A stretch of DNA of 64,000 nt. Origin: Cocleimonas flava. Lineage in GTDB: Bacteria > Pseudomonadota > Gammaproteobacteria > Thiotrichales > Thiotrichaceae. Positions within the stretch are counted from its first letter, which is position 1. Each line of letters opens with the position of its first letter. Positions 8,602 to 17,231 of the stretch are shown here, one piece after another. Under the pieces are notes generated by a model, which was given only the letters and a program-made list of their open reading frames with translations, searched no databases and was not told where the DNA came from. The stretch lies in contig NZ_SMFQ01000002.1 of assembly GCF_004339015.1 (NCBI RefSeq), positions 1,241,351 through 1,305,350 on the forward strand, in the 5' to 3' direction. A program made the translations under genes and the position numbers.

Positions 8602-9765
8602 ATGGATAAAGAAAGCGCGATAAGTTACGTCCACCAGTTGTTAGATTCAACTCTGGATAAGAATGCATCTGACTTGTTTATTACTTCGATGGCTGCCCCA
8701 TCAATTAAAGTTGATGGTCAAATGAAGCCTCTGTCGAACCAGAAGCTGAATGCAGAGCAGGCAGGTTTTATTGTTCGTTCGATTTTAAATGATAAGCAAT
8801 TGAAAGAATTCGAAGAGCACATGGAGTGTAACTTCGCGATTAGCTTGCCAGGTAAAGCCCGTTTTCGTGTGAATACATTTACACAACGTGGCGCGCCAGG
8901 CATGGTTTTACGACATATCCCTGATTATATTCCTTCGTTTAAAGAGTTAGTACTTCCACCCGTTTTGAAAGACATTGCGATGACAAAACGTGGTTTGGTT
9001 ATCATGGTGGGTGCGACAGGTTCTGGTAAATCTACCAGCTTGGCTTCGATGATCGATTACAGAAATAAAAACTCAATGGGTCACATTGTTACGATTGAAG
9101 ACCCGATTGAATTCACTCACGAGCATCATCAGTGCTTAGTGACTCAACGTGAAGTGGGTGTTGATACAGATAGCTATGAAATAGCGATGAAAAACACCTT
9201 ACGACAAGCACCAGACGTTATTCTGCTAGGTGAGGTAAGAGATAGAGAAACCATGGAGTATGCGATCGCTTACGCAGAAACGGGACATCTATGTTTGACC
9301 ACATTGCATGCAAACAGTACCAACCAGGCACTTGATAGAATTATCAACTTCTTCCCGGAAGAACGTCGTGATCAATTGCTTATGGATTTGTCATTAAACC
9401 TCAAAGGTGTGGTATCACAACGCCTCGTAAGAAAAGTTAAAGATGACGGTCGTTTACCTGCGGTAGAAGTGATGTTGAATACACCGATGATGGCAGACTT
9501 GATTTACAGAGGTGATATTCCAGCGATTAAAGAATTAATTTCTAAATCTAACCAGTTGGGCATGTGTACTTTCGATCAGGCGCTATTCCGCTTAATTGAT
9601 GCTGGTATGATTACGGTTAAGGAAGGTTTACGCAATGCTGATTCGGTGAATGATTTACGTCTTCAGTTGAAGTTGAATAGCCGTCAGGCGAAGAAAGGTG
9701 ATTTCTTTAAGGGTACTGAGTCACTTGCGATGGAAACATTGGACGAGTACACACCTAAACTATAA
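8602..9765 (+). CDS. pilU: PilU-type accessory retraction ATPase
   Basis: The 387-residue PilT paralogue has N-terminal ASDLFIT, Walker A GATGSGKST (137-145), IEDPIEFTHEHHQC, Walker B ILLGEVRD and GHLCLTTLHANS, features typical of PilU. PilU needs PilT for retraction and strengthens it under load. It has a longer C-terminal tail than PilT. The gap to pilT is 98 nt, without an obvious terminator, so co-transcription is likely. Confidence 0.9.
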   Translation: MDKESAISYVHQLLDSTLDKNASDLFITSMAAPSIKVDGQMKPLSNQKLNAEQAGFIVRSILNDKQLKEFEEHMECNFAISLPGKARFRVNTFTQRGAPGMVLRHIPDYIPSFKELVLPPVLKDIAMTKRGLVIMVGATGSGKSTSLASMIDYRNKNSMGHIVTIEDPIEFTHEHHQCLVTQREVGVDTDSYEIAMKNTLRQAPDVILLGEVRDRETMEYAIAYAETGHLCLTTLHANSTNQALDRIINFFPEERRDQLLMDLSLNLKGVVSQRLVRKVKDDGRLPAVEVMLNTPMMADLIYRGDIPAIKELISKSNQLGMCTFDQALFRLIDAGMITVKEGLRNADSVNDLRLQLKLNSRQAKKGDFFKGTESLAMETLDEYTPKL

Positions 9766-9862
9766 TAAACCTTAGGGCTTAAACAGTAGCGTTACTAGAA
9801 TCGTTAATAAAAAATAACTAATAAAAAATCACATTGATTGATCTTTCAAGGCTGAAAACATT

Positions 9863-10993
9863 ATGAAACTAATCCCCTATCTAGAGCTTATGGTCAAAAG
9901 AGAAGCTTCTGACTTGTACTTAACTACAGGTGCTTTTGCTTCTATCAAAGTCATGGGAAGCCTTGAGAGCATTTCAAAAAATAAATTGATGCCTGGCGTT
10001 ATCGCCGCATTTGCCAAAGAGTTGTTATCCGATAAAGAATGGGCCGTTTTTCATCGTACCAAAGAGATGAATAAAGGTGTTTCGGTCAGAGACCTTGGTC
10101 GCTTCCGAGTCAATGTCTACTTTCAGCGTGGCGAAGTATCGATGGTTATTCGTTATGTAAGATCAGATATTCTGGCTCCTGAAGCCTTGGGATTACCGGA
10201 AGTTTTAAAAGATTTGGTGATGAAAAAAGAAGGTTTATTCTTGTTCGTAGGCTCTACCGGTGCGGGTAAATCAACGTCGATGTCATCACTGATTCAATAC
10301 AGAAATCAACGTGCTTCGGGGCATATTCTAACCATTGAAGATCCTATCGAATTTACTTACCGGCATGATAAATCCATTATCGGACAGCGCGAAGTAGGGT
10401 TTGATACACACTCTTATGAAAATGCCATGCGAGAAGCCATGCGTGAAGCACCTGATGTCATTATGGTAGGTGAGATTAGAAGTACTGCAACCGTAGAAGC
10501 AGCAATGGGTTTTGCCGATACTGGTCACCTCGTTATCAGTACCCTGCATGCAACAAACTCGATTCAGGCACTGGAACGTTTAATTTACTTGCTGCCTGCT
10601 GATCAAAAAGACCGTGTGTTAATGGATCTATCTTTGAACCTGAATGCGATCATTGCGCAGCGTCTTATTCCAAGTCTGGATGGTCGTTATGCCCTTGCTA
10701 CTGAAGTGTTGGTGAATTCACCGTTTTCAGCAGAAGTTATTCGAAAAGGACGTATGCAAGAGCTTAAAGATATCATTGAGAAAGGTGGCGCGGATGGTAT
10801 GCACACCTTCGACCAGTCACTTGCTGAGTTATTTAAAGCGGGTAAAATATCTCGTGAAAATGCACTTGAACATGCGAGTTCTAAAAACAACCTTGAATGG
10901 ATGCTTAGCTTTGACGGTAAAGCCGAAGAGCAGAATGAGCGTTCCATCAATAGTAAACCTGTATTATCTGGGGCCTTACCAGAGATTTCTTAA
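9863..10993 (+). CDS. Third PilT/PilU-family ATPase
   Basis: The 376-residue protein has ASDLYLT, Walker A GSTGAGKST (130-138), IEDPIEFTYRHDKS, Walker B VIMVGEIRS and GHLVISTLHATNS. By its HDKSIIGQREVGFDT segment and C-terminal length it is nearer PilU than PilT. The Walker B region ends in EIRS rather than the ERRD/EMRD of most PilT-type proteins. A second PilU-like gene directly behind pilTU is less common. It could be a specialised accessory motor. A strong terminator follows at 11007-11045. Confidence 0.85.
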   Translation: MKLIPYLELMVKREASDLYLTTGAFASIKVMGSLESISKNKLMPGVIAAFAKELLSDKEWAVFHRTKEMNKGVSVRDLGRFRVNVYFQRGEVSMVIRYVRSDILAPEALGLPEVLKDLVMKKEGLFLFVGSTGAGKSTSMSSLIQYRNQRASGHILTIEDPIEFTYRHDKSIIGQREVGFDTHSYENAMREAMREAPDVIMVGEIRSTATVEAAMGFADTGHLVISTLHATNSIQALERLIYLLPADQKDRVLMDLSLNLNAIIAQRLIPSLDGRYALATEVLVNSPFSAEVIRKGRMQELKDIIEKGGADGMHTFDQSLAELFKAGKISRENALEHASSKNNLEWMLSFDGKAEEQNERSINSKPVLSGALPEIS

Positions 10994-11006
10994 ACCATTC
11001 TTTACT

Positions 11007-11045
11007 GAGCCTTCTTTGGATTCACTCTCAAGAAGGCTCTTTTCT
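11007..11045 (+). terminator. Intrinsic terminator of the pilT-pilU-pilU-like operon
   Basis: GAGCCTTCTT (11007-11016) pairs exactly with AAGAAGGCTC (11030-11039) over a 13-nt loop, followed by TTTTCTCTT. Confidence 0.85.
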
Positions 11046-11173
11046 CTTCGTTCTTAAGAAATACCACTTACTCAACAAACACCATTAAAGAAACTTTTAT
11101 TGAGAAATAAAGGTTTACTATCTATAGTAATAGCTCGCTTAATTTCTTTTATACAAAGTACGAGGAGCCTTAC

Positions 11174-11719
11174 TTGAATATCAATGACTTGCTTTTTGAT
11201 AAAAACAATACAGATGCAATTTCGGAATTTGCCAATAATTTTGGTGTCAATGAATCTGAAGCCAAAGACGCAATCTCATCTTTAGCAGACTCTCTTTCCC
11301 GCGGTCTCGGAGCAAATACACAAGAGGTTAAAGGCCTTGATAGCTTGATGGAGGCTTTAGAGAAAGGAAACCATTCCCGTTACCTGGATGACCCTTCTTT
11401 ATTGGGTAAGAAAGAAACGACTCAAGAAGGAAACGACATCCTCGGTCATATTTTTGGCGATAAAGATGTTAGCCGTCATGTGGCGAAACGTTCATCGAAA
11501 GAAACAGGACTAGGAAGTAGTTTATTGAAGAAGATGTTGCCTGTTGTAGCAACAATGGTAATGGCTTCTTTAGGCAAGAAGATGCTTGGTGGTAGTAAAA
11601 CTGCGCCATCTAGACAGGAATCTTCAGGTTTTCTGACTAATTTACTCGATGCCGATAAAGACGGTTCTATGATAGATGATGTTTTAGGCATGGCGTTTAA
11701 AGCATTTATGGCACGTTAA
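11174..11719 (+). CDS. DUF937-like protein of unknown function
   Basis: The start is a TTG, supported by a close Shine-Dalgarno (GAGGAG) a few nt upstream; no in-frame ATG is nearby. The 181-residue protein begins NINDLLFDKNNTDAI and has an alpha-helical N-terminal half. A hydrophobic Ala/Met-rich segment follows (LLKKMLPVVATMVMASLGKKML, about residues 118-139), and the end is NLLDADKDGSMIDDVLGM. The last motif and the LLKKMLPVVA segment match DUF937 proteins as I remember them. Its function is unknown; it is probably cytosolic or membrane-associated. Confidence 0.65.
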   Translation: MNINDLLFDKNNTDAISEFANNFGVNESEAKDAISSLADSLSRGLGANTQEVKGLDSLMEALEKGNHSRYLDDPSLLGKKETTQEGNDILGHIFGDKDVSRHVAKRSSKETGLGSSLLKKMLPVVATMVMASLGKKMLGGSKTAPSRQESSGFLTNLLDADKDGSMIDDVLGMAFKAFMAR

Positions 11720-11724
11720 AAAGT

Positions 11725-11800
11725 ACCTGGTTCTGCATAAATTCTATATACATTTTCGAATAACAAAAACGTAATAACATTCAGAAGTGTGGAGGTGGCT
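11725..11800 (+). repeat. 76-bp dispersed element, long form (copy A)
   Basis: Aligned without gaps to 53933-54008, it matches at about 57 of 76 positions by eye. Shared blocks include CCT-GTTCTGC, AATTCTAT, TTTTC-AATAACAAA and the terminal AGT..GG.GGTG. The right end (GAAGTGTGGAGGTGGCT) is a degenerate form of the G-run core. The element starts 6 nt after the DUF937 stop codon. Confidence 0.75.
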
Positions 11801-11835
11801 ATTTTCTAGCTGATAATTGCTTTGAAAATAACGAA

Positions 11836-11866
11836 AGCCACCCCCCTACTTTGGGGCGGTTTTTTT
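11836..11866 (-). terminator. Intrinsic terminator made of an inverted G-run element (copy 4)
   Basis: On the plus strand: AGCCA, six C, TACTTT, GGGGCGG, then seven T. ACC and CCCC pair with GGGG and GGT around one bulged C. The T-tract makes it a good terminator for the DUF937 gene. It faces the G-run end of the 76-bp element, so GGTGGCT (11794-11800) and AGCCACC (11836-11842) can also pair. Confidence 0.8.
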
Positions 11867-11909
11867 AGTAATGCCTTGTGTAACGACAAATGGCTGGACG
11901 ATTTAATCG

Positions 11910-13049
11910 TTAAATAAAGCTATTGACGATGTCATTAACGAAATGCCAGCCTTTATCTGTTGGTTTATATTTTTCATTGTCGTATTCGATCAATTCTTTT
12001 TGTATTAATGTATTTAATTTCTCTTCAACAGCAGAAAAAGAAAGCAGCGTTCTGGTCTCAAACAGCTCTTTAGTGAAGCCTTCTTTTAATCGCGCAGCAT
12101 TCAACATAAATTCAAAATCAAGGTCTTCTGTGGCCAGTTTTTTCTCGCTGGAACGAGCTTTGCCATTAATACCTTCACCCATATATTTTTCTGGATGACG
12201 ATATTTTGTGTGACGCTTAATCTCACCATCAGGCATGCTGATTTTTCCATGAGCACCAGCGCCAATCCCCAAGTAATCCCCAAACTGCCAATAATTTAGA
12301 TTGTGTCGACACTGTTTGCCTTCTTTGGCATAAGCGGATACTTCATACTGATAATAACCAGCATCCGCTAGAAGTTTTTGACCTCGTTGTTGCATCTCCC
12401 AGAGTATTTCATCGTTTGGAGTAACCGGTGGAGAGTGATGAAATAGGGTGTTTTCTTCGATGGTTAATTGGTACCACGAGATATGAGTGGGGTTGGCATC
12501 TATTGCTTGTTGAAGGTCAGCAATGGCTTGATCTATTGTTTGTTTAGGTAAGCCATACATAATATCCAGATTAAAATTATCGAAGCCTGCCTGTTTCGCA
12601 ATGTGAGTCGATTTTTGTGCTTCATTTGCACCGTGAATTCTTCCTAAGGCTTTCAGGTGCTTGTTATTAAAACTCTGGATGCCAATGGAAAGACGGTTGA
12701 TTCCTGCTTGTCGATAAGCACTAAAACGCTCTTGTTCAAAAGTACCAGGATTAGCTTCCATGGTAATTTCTGTATTCGGGCGAATAGTTAGCCTTTCTCT
12801 TAAGCTGGATAAGAGTTGATCCATAGCCTTAGCTGAATACAGGCTAGGGGTTCCGCCGCCGATAAAAATCGATTCAATTGATCTGCCCCATATTTGAGGT
12901 AGTTCTGATTCCAAGTCGTTGATCAGTGCATCCGAGTATTGTGCTTCAGGGATTTCTCCCTTGGCTTGATGTGAGTTGAAATCACAATATGGGCATTTTT
13001 TTACACACCAGGGGATGTGAACATAGAGGCTTAACGGAATAGGTGTCAT
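11910..13049 (-). CDS. hemW: HemW, radical SAM heme chaperone (HemN-like)
   Basis: The 379-residue protein has the radical SAM cluster motif CxxxCxxC (Cys 15, 19 and 22 in PWCVKKCPYCDF). Phe follows where HemN has a further Cys; this is the HemW pattern. Further motifs are FIGGGTPSL, EANPGTF, GINRLSIGIQSF and the C-terminal HemN domain. HemW binds heme and is implicated in its delivery; it is often misnamed coproporphyrinogen oxidase. It lies directly downstream of rsmA (18 nt) on the same strand. Confidence 0.92.
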   Translation of the reverse strand: MTPIPLSLYVHIPWCVKKCPYCDFNSHQAKGEIPEAQYSDALINDLESELPQIWGRSIESIFIGGGTPSLYSAKAMDQLLSSLRERLTIRPNTEITMEANPGTFEQERFSAYRQAGINRLSIGIQSFNNKHLKALGRIHGANEAQKSTHIAKQAGFDNFNLDIMYGLPKQTIDQAIADLQQAIDANPTHISWYQLTIEENTLFHHSPPVTPNDEILWEMQQRGQKLLADAGYYQYEVSAYAKEGKQCRHNLNYWQFGDYLGIGAGAHGKISMPDGEIKRHTKYRHPEKYMGEGINGKARSSEKKLATEDLDFEFMLNAARLKEGFTKELFETRTLLSFSAVEEKLNTLIQKELIEYDNEKYKPTDKGWHFVNDIVNSFI

Positions 13050-13067
13050 TTAGGTTTTGATGCTATT

Positions 13068-13892
13068 TTATTTTTTACTGTCATTCTTGCTCTCAATATT
13101 GCTCTCAATATTGCTCTCAATATTACTAAGAGTAACAAAGTCTTTCACACTCAGGCTTTCTGCCCTTAAAGAAGGGTCTATCCCAGCAGCTTCAATTTGC
13201 TCGGCAGTCAGCATTTTCTTCAAATTATTGCGCAGTGTTTTGCGTCTCATTGAAAAGGCTTGTGCTACTAATCGAGACAGATGTTCCTCGTCATTCGCTT
13301 GATGAGGAGGCTTGTCCCACGGTGTTAACTTTAAAATAGCAGAGTCAACTTTAGGCGGCGGTGAAAATGATTCTGGCCCGACAAAAAACAAGTATTCACA
13401 ATTGCAAAAATATTGGACCATTACAGAAAGTCGACCAAAGGTTTTTGAGCCAGGATCCGCTGTTATCCTATTAACCACTTCATTTTGTAACATAAAGTGC
13501 ATATCAGATATTTGATGTCTGTATTCAAGCAAATGAAAGATGAGTGGCGTGGAAATATTGTAAGGGAGATTACCTACTACTCTTAACTTCGTGTCACTGC
13601 TTTCATCTTGAAGTAAGGTTCTAAAATCGAACTTCAAAGCATCGACGCCATGAATATTGAGTTTAGGATTATTCTTTTGCTGGAGTCGGGCAATCACATC
13701 TCTGTCTATTTCCACAACGTTAAGCGAATCTATTTTATCTAGAAGTGGAAATGTTAATGCGCCAAGACCTGGGCCGATTTCAACAATTTTTTCATTGGGT
13801 TTAGGGTTAATTTCATAGATCAACTTTTCAATCACAGAGTGATCGTTCAGAAAATGTTGTCCGAAGCGTTTTTTTGTTTTGTAGTCCTGCAT
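13068..13892 (-). CDS. rsmA: 16S rRNA dimethyltransferase RsmA (KsgA)
   Basis: The enzyme dimethylates two adjacent adenines in the 3' hairpin of 16S rRNA during 30S maturation. The 274 residues include QHFLND, the SAM-binding VEIGPGLGALT (about 38-48) and the catalytic NLPYNIS. The C-terminal tail is unusual: NIES is repeated three times, encoded by three exact copies of a 12-nt unit. The family normally ends near residue 260 without such a tail. Confidence 0.95.
   Translation of the reverse strand: MQDYKTKKRFGQHFLNDHSVIEKLIYEINPKPNEKIVEIGPGLGALTFPLLDKIDSLNVVEIDRDVIARLQQKNNPKLNIHGVDALKFDFRTLLQDESSDTKLRVVGNLPYNISTPLIFHLLEYRHQISDMHFMLQNEVVNRITADPGSKTFGRLSVMVQYFCNCEYLFFVGPESFSPPPKVDSAILKLTPWDKPPHQANDEEHLSRLVAQAFSMRRKTLRNNLKKMLTAEQIEAAGIDPSLRAESLSVKDFVTLSNIESNIESNIESKNDSKK
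13089..13124. repeat. Three exact 12-nt tandem repeats inside the rsmA 3' end
   Basis: GCTCTCAATATT occurs three times head to tail (13089-13100, 13101-13112, 13113-13124). It encodes NIES repeats on the minus strand. Copy-number change would be in frame. Confidence 0.95.
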
Positions 13893-13914
13893 GTATTTAC
13901 TCCGGAAAAAATTA

Positions 13915-13943
13915 AGCCCCCAAAAAGGGGGCTAATTATAACC
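13915..13943 (-). terminator. Intrinsic terminator of the coiled-coil OmpA gene
   Basis: AGCCCCC (13915-13921) pairs with GGGGGCT (13927-13933). Read on the minus strand, the hairpin is followed by AATTTTTTCC. It separates the OmpA-like gene from rsmA. Confidence 0.8.
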
Positions 13944-13979
13944 TGTTCTATCGCTTTGTTACTGTTTCTTTGAAAGAGA

Positions 13980-16784
13980 TTAGTTAATGATTTTTAATTC
14001 AACGCGACGATTATTTGCACGTCCACTTTCAGTTTTATTGTCAGCAACAGGCTCTTTTTCACCATAGCCGCTTGCGGTTAGTTTGTTTGCATTAACGCCT
14101 TGTTTGATTAATTCAATCATCACTGAATTTGCTCTGCGTTTTGATAAGCGTTTGTTCACTAAAGCAAGTCCTTGATTGTCAGTGTAGCCAGCAACCTCAA
14201 TATTTAAATTAGGGTTTTGTTTAATCGTAGCAGCTGCAGCTTTGATTATTGGGAGCGAGCTTGGTGTTAAATTTGCCGAACCAGTGGCAAAGTTAACACC
14301 TTTTAGTGTGATATTTTCGGTCGGAGTACAGCCAAATCCATTAACTTCTGAGCCAGCTTCTGATGTTGGGCAAAGGTCATTTGCATCGGCTATACCATCT
14401 TTGTCAGTGTCGACAATATTTGGACAGCCCTCTATATTTACTTCCTGTCCCGAAGGTGTTGCTGGGCACTTATCTTTGCTATCAATGACACTATCATTGT
14501 CAGAATCAGCCGTTGCAGCTTTTAGCTTTGCACTTAAATCGTCCTCTTTAGAGCTTAAGTCTTTATACGCACTTTTCAGTGCATCTAATTCGCTGGTGGT
14601 TGCCATTAAAGTGGCTATTTTTTGGCTTTGCTCAGATGAGTTATTTTCCAAAGTCGAGATTTTTTCTAATAAAGACGTTTTTGCGTCTTCAGATTCTTTT
14701 AGTTTAGCTTGTAACTTATCTATTTCGAGTTTACGAGAATTCGCCGTTTGTTGAGCTGCAGAGAGTTCATCAAGTTTTTGCTTGAGTGCGGTATTTTCAT
14801 CGTTCTTGGTTTTATAAGCACTTTTTAGCGCGTCAAGTTCAACTGCTGATTTTCCAAAAGCGGTTAGTTTTCTGGTTTGAGAGCTAATGCTAGCAGTCGC
14901 TGTTGAGAGTTGAGATTTCAGTGTCTTATGGGAATTATCAAGCTCTGATAAGCGTTTTTTAAGTAATGCATTTTCTTCGTTGAGTTTTGAGTAGGTGCTT
15001 TTTAGTGCTTCTAGTTCTGCCGTAGATTTTCCTAAAGCAGTTAATTTAGTCGTTTGTGTGCTGATATTAGCTGTGGCTGTTTCTAGCTTTGCTTGTAGTG
15101 ATTTATATGAGTTATCAAGCTCGGATAATTGTTTCTTAAGCGCAACGTTTTCGTCATTACGTTCTTTGTATGCGCTTTGTAATGCGGTCAGCTCATTGGA
15201 TGCTTGAGTCAGCGCTGTAATTTTCCTTGTTTGCTCGCTTGCGTTTTTGTTGGCTAAATCAAGCTGGCTTTTAAAGCTAATACTGGCATCTTTTGCTGCA
15301 CTCAGCTCTTTTTGTAACTTATCAATTGTTTCTTTGGCCTGAGTTGATTTTAATGTGATGGCTGTTTTTTCAGTATCGAAAAGTGTTTGAATGTTGGATT
15401 TTTCTTTATCAAGTTCGGCTAACTGTTGCTTAAGTAGCGTGTTTTCGTCGTTTCGCTCTTTGAATGTGTTTTTTAAAGCAGTTAGCTCGGCTGCTGATTG
15501 ACTTAAAATATTGAGTTTCTGTAAGGTGCTAGCAGCTTCACTTTGTGTTTGCATTAACTGAGAACTCAATGACTTGTTAAAGCCATCAAGTTTCGAAAGA
15601 CTATCTTTGAGCTGCATGTTTTCTTCATTGCGTTCTTTAAAAGTGCTTTTTAATGCTGTGAGTTCGACATCTGTTTGAGCTAATGCGGTTAATTTTCTCG
15701 CCTGATTACTTGCCTCACTTTCTAATGACGCAAACTTAGACTGTAATGTTTTATATTCATCGTCTAGTTTTGCCAGTTTCTCTTTTAGTGTGGCTACCTC
15801 TTCACTTCTATCTTTGTAAGCACTTTTAAGAGCCGTTAATTCCACATCGGATTGTCCAAGTGCGGTTAATTTTCTTGCTTGGTTACTAGCTTCGGTTTCT
15901 AAAGAGGCAAACTGCGACTGTAGAGATTTGTAATCATTATCTAGTTTTTCTAACTCAGTTTTTAACGTGGTTGTTTCATCATCCTTTGCTATGAAATCAC
16001 TTTTTAAAGTATTCAGTTCTGCATCACTTTGTTTTAAAGAAGTAATCATGAGAGCTTGAGACCCTGCCTGTTCTTCAGCAGTTGATAAGCGAGCTTGTAA
16101 ATCTTTATTAGCAACTTCAAGGTTGCTTATTGTCTTGTTTAACTCTTCTAGTACTTGTTTTTCTTTGTTTGCTTCAGTATCTGATTTGGCTTGTGTGGCC
16201 TTGAAATCAGATATCTGTTTTTCTAGCTCGTTTACCTTTTCTTTTAGTGCGATGTTTTCATTACTACCGGCACTAATTATTTTTTGACTATCGGAGAATT
16301 GGTTTTGTGTATCTGCAATAACTTGATTCAATTCTGCAATTTTCTGTTTCGATGCCGATGATGCTGCATCATATTTTTGTTGTAAGTTTTGGAGTTTTTC
16401 GTCACTTGCGCATTTGTGCTGCAACTCTGGGGCTGATGTTTGAGTTTTGGCTTGAATAGGCGGAGCAGTATTGAAAAAAGGGCTTGGAGGTGGCAGTAAG
16501 CCAAGGGGTTCATTCTGAGTAGGGTATGGTATTACTTCTGGTATCGGCACAGGTTGTGGAAAACCGATATTGCTTCCTAAGTTTTCCATTGGGTAGATTG
16601 CATGAGGCATGTTTATTGGTGCAACAGGAACTGGTACGCAGTCTCCCCAGGCTATAAGGCCATGATTGTTTCCCCAGATGGGAGAGGGCATTTCAAAATT
16701 TTGTGGATAACCTTCTGCGTTACTTTGTTGAATTGTTAAGCCTAAAAAGCTGCTTATTAACAATGTTTTGATAGTTACGTGCAT
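13980..16784 (-). CDS. Large coiled-coil OmpA-family protein with thrombospondin type 3 repeats
   Basis: The 934-residue exported protein has a signal peptide to about residue 23 and a Pro-rich segment to about 110. A very long alpha-helical coiled coil (about 130-750) contains eight recognisable modules of about 59 residues. Each has an ELTALKSAY-KERNEEN-LK-L-LD pattern and ends RKLTALGQ. Two Ca2+-binding TSP3-like repeats follow (DSDNDSVIDSKDKC and DTDKDGIADANDLC, about 755-815). The C-terminal OmpA domain (about 822-934) has NIEVAGYTDNQG and GRANNRRVEL for peptidoglycan binding. It probably spans the periplasm or extends from the wall. The Shine-Dalgarno is GGAGG. It follows the small membrane-protein gene by 24 nt. 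Confidence 0.85.
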   Translation of the reverse strand: MHVTIKTLLISSFLGLTIQQSNAEGYPQNFEMPSPIWGNNHGLIAWGDCVPVPVAPINMPHAIYPMENLGSNIGFPQPVPIPEVIPYPTQNEPLGLLPPPSPFFNTAPPIQAKTQTSAPELQHKCASDEKLQNLQQKYDAASSASKQKIAELNQVIADTQNQFSDSQKIISAGSNENIALKEKVNELEKQISDFKATQAKSDTEANKEKQVLEELNKTISNLEVANKDLQARLSTAEEQAGSQALMITSLKQSDAELNTLKSDFIAKDDETTTLKTELEKLDNDYKSLQSQFASLETEASNQARKLTALGQSDVELTALKSAYKDRSEEVATLKEKLAKLDDEYKTLQSKFASLESEASNQARKLTALAQTDVELTALKSTFKERNEENMQLKDSLSKLDGFNKSLSSQLMQTQSEAASTLQKLNILSQSAAELTALKNTFKERNDENTLLKQQLAELDKEKSNIQTLFDTEKTAITLKSTQAKETIDKLQKELSAAKDASISFKSQLDLANKNASEQTRKITALTQASNELTALQSAYKERNDENVALKKQLSELDNSYKSLQAKLETATANISTQTTKLTALGKSTAELEALKSTYSKLNEENALLKKRLSELDNSHKTLKSQLSTATASISSQTRKLTAFGKSAVELDALKSAYKTKNDENTALKQKLDELSAAQQTANSRKLEIDKLQAKLKESEDAKTSLLEKISTLENNSSEQSQKIATLMATTSELDALKSAYKDLSSKEDDLSAKLKAATADSDNDSVIDSKDKCPATPSGQEVNIEGCPNIVDTDKDGIADANDLCPTSEAGSEVNGFGCTPTENITLKGVNFATGSANLTPSSLPIIKAAAATIKQNPNLNIEVAGYTDNQGLALVNKRLSKRRANSVMIELIKQGVNANKLTASGYGEKEPVADNKTESGRANNRRVELKIIN

Positions 16785-16808
16785 TAAATGCCTCCAAAAT
16801 TATATAAA

Positions 16809-17231
16809 TTATTCTCTGCCGCCTAGAGCAAAATCGCGACGTGCCGCGGCTATTGTGATTGTGAAACCAGCTATAACATCTATAAATGACATTATGGTTA
16901 AAAATAGAAATGTAGAGTCCCCTTTGTCGCCAATAGACCAGGGAAATACCATCCAGGATACAAGAAATCCTACAAATACAATGGTAGATAAAGTGTGATC
17001 TACGATTGAGATACTTGATGTCCGAGTTGATTTAAATATCTCAATATACAGTGTGATAAGACCAGTCAACGTTACTACATCACTCCAGGTAGGCTTCCAA
17101 ACTGACCCTGATGGCAAACCAACATGGAATAACACATGATTTAATCTTTCAGGGAAGTAGCCTATTTGATGTAGCCCCCAGAATGCTATTAGTAAAAAAG
17201 CAAAAAGTGGAAAAATTTTAAAAATAAACAT
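16809..17231 (-). CDS. Small four-helix membrane protein of unknown function
   Basis: I chose the ATG at 17231 (MFIFKIFPLFAFLL) because AGGAAGGG lies just upstream. The longer frame from 17327 lacks such a site. The 140-residue product has about four hydrophobic segments: an N-terminal FPLFAFLLIAFWGL, one near VVTLTGLITLYI, one at IVFVGFLVSWMVF, and FLTIMSFIDVIAGFTITIA. It ends in a basic tail. I recognise no family. It is the first gene of a likely two-gene operon with the coiled-coil OmpA protein and may serve the same envelope structure. Confidence 0.7.
   Translation of the reverse strand: MFIFKIFPLFAFLLIAFWGLHQIGYFPERLNHVLFHVGLPSGSVWKPTWSDVVTLTGLITLYIEIFKSTRTSSISIVDHTLSTIVFVGFLVSWMVFPWSIGDKGDSTFLFLTIMSFIDVIAGFTITIAAARRDFALGGRE

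Noticed and set aside
14242-14754. 170-aa open frame on the plus strand
   Set aside because: It is antisense to the coiled-coil OmpA gene. Its Ser/Leu-rich composition reflects the repeats, and it has no ribosome-binding site.
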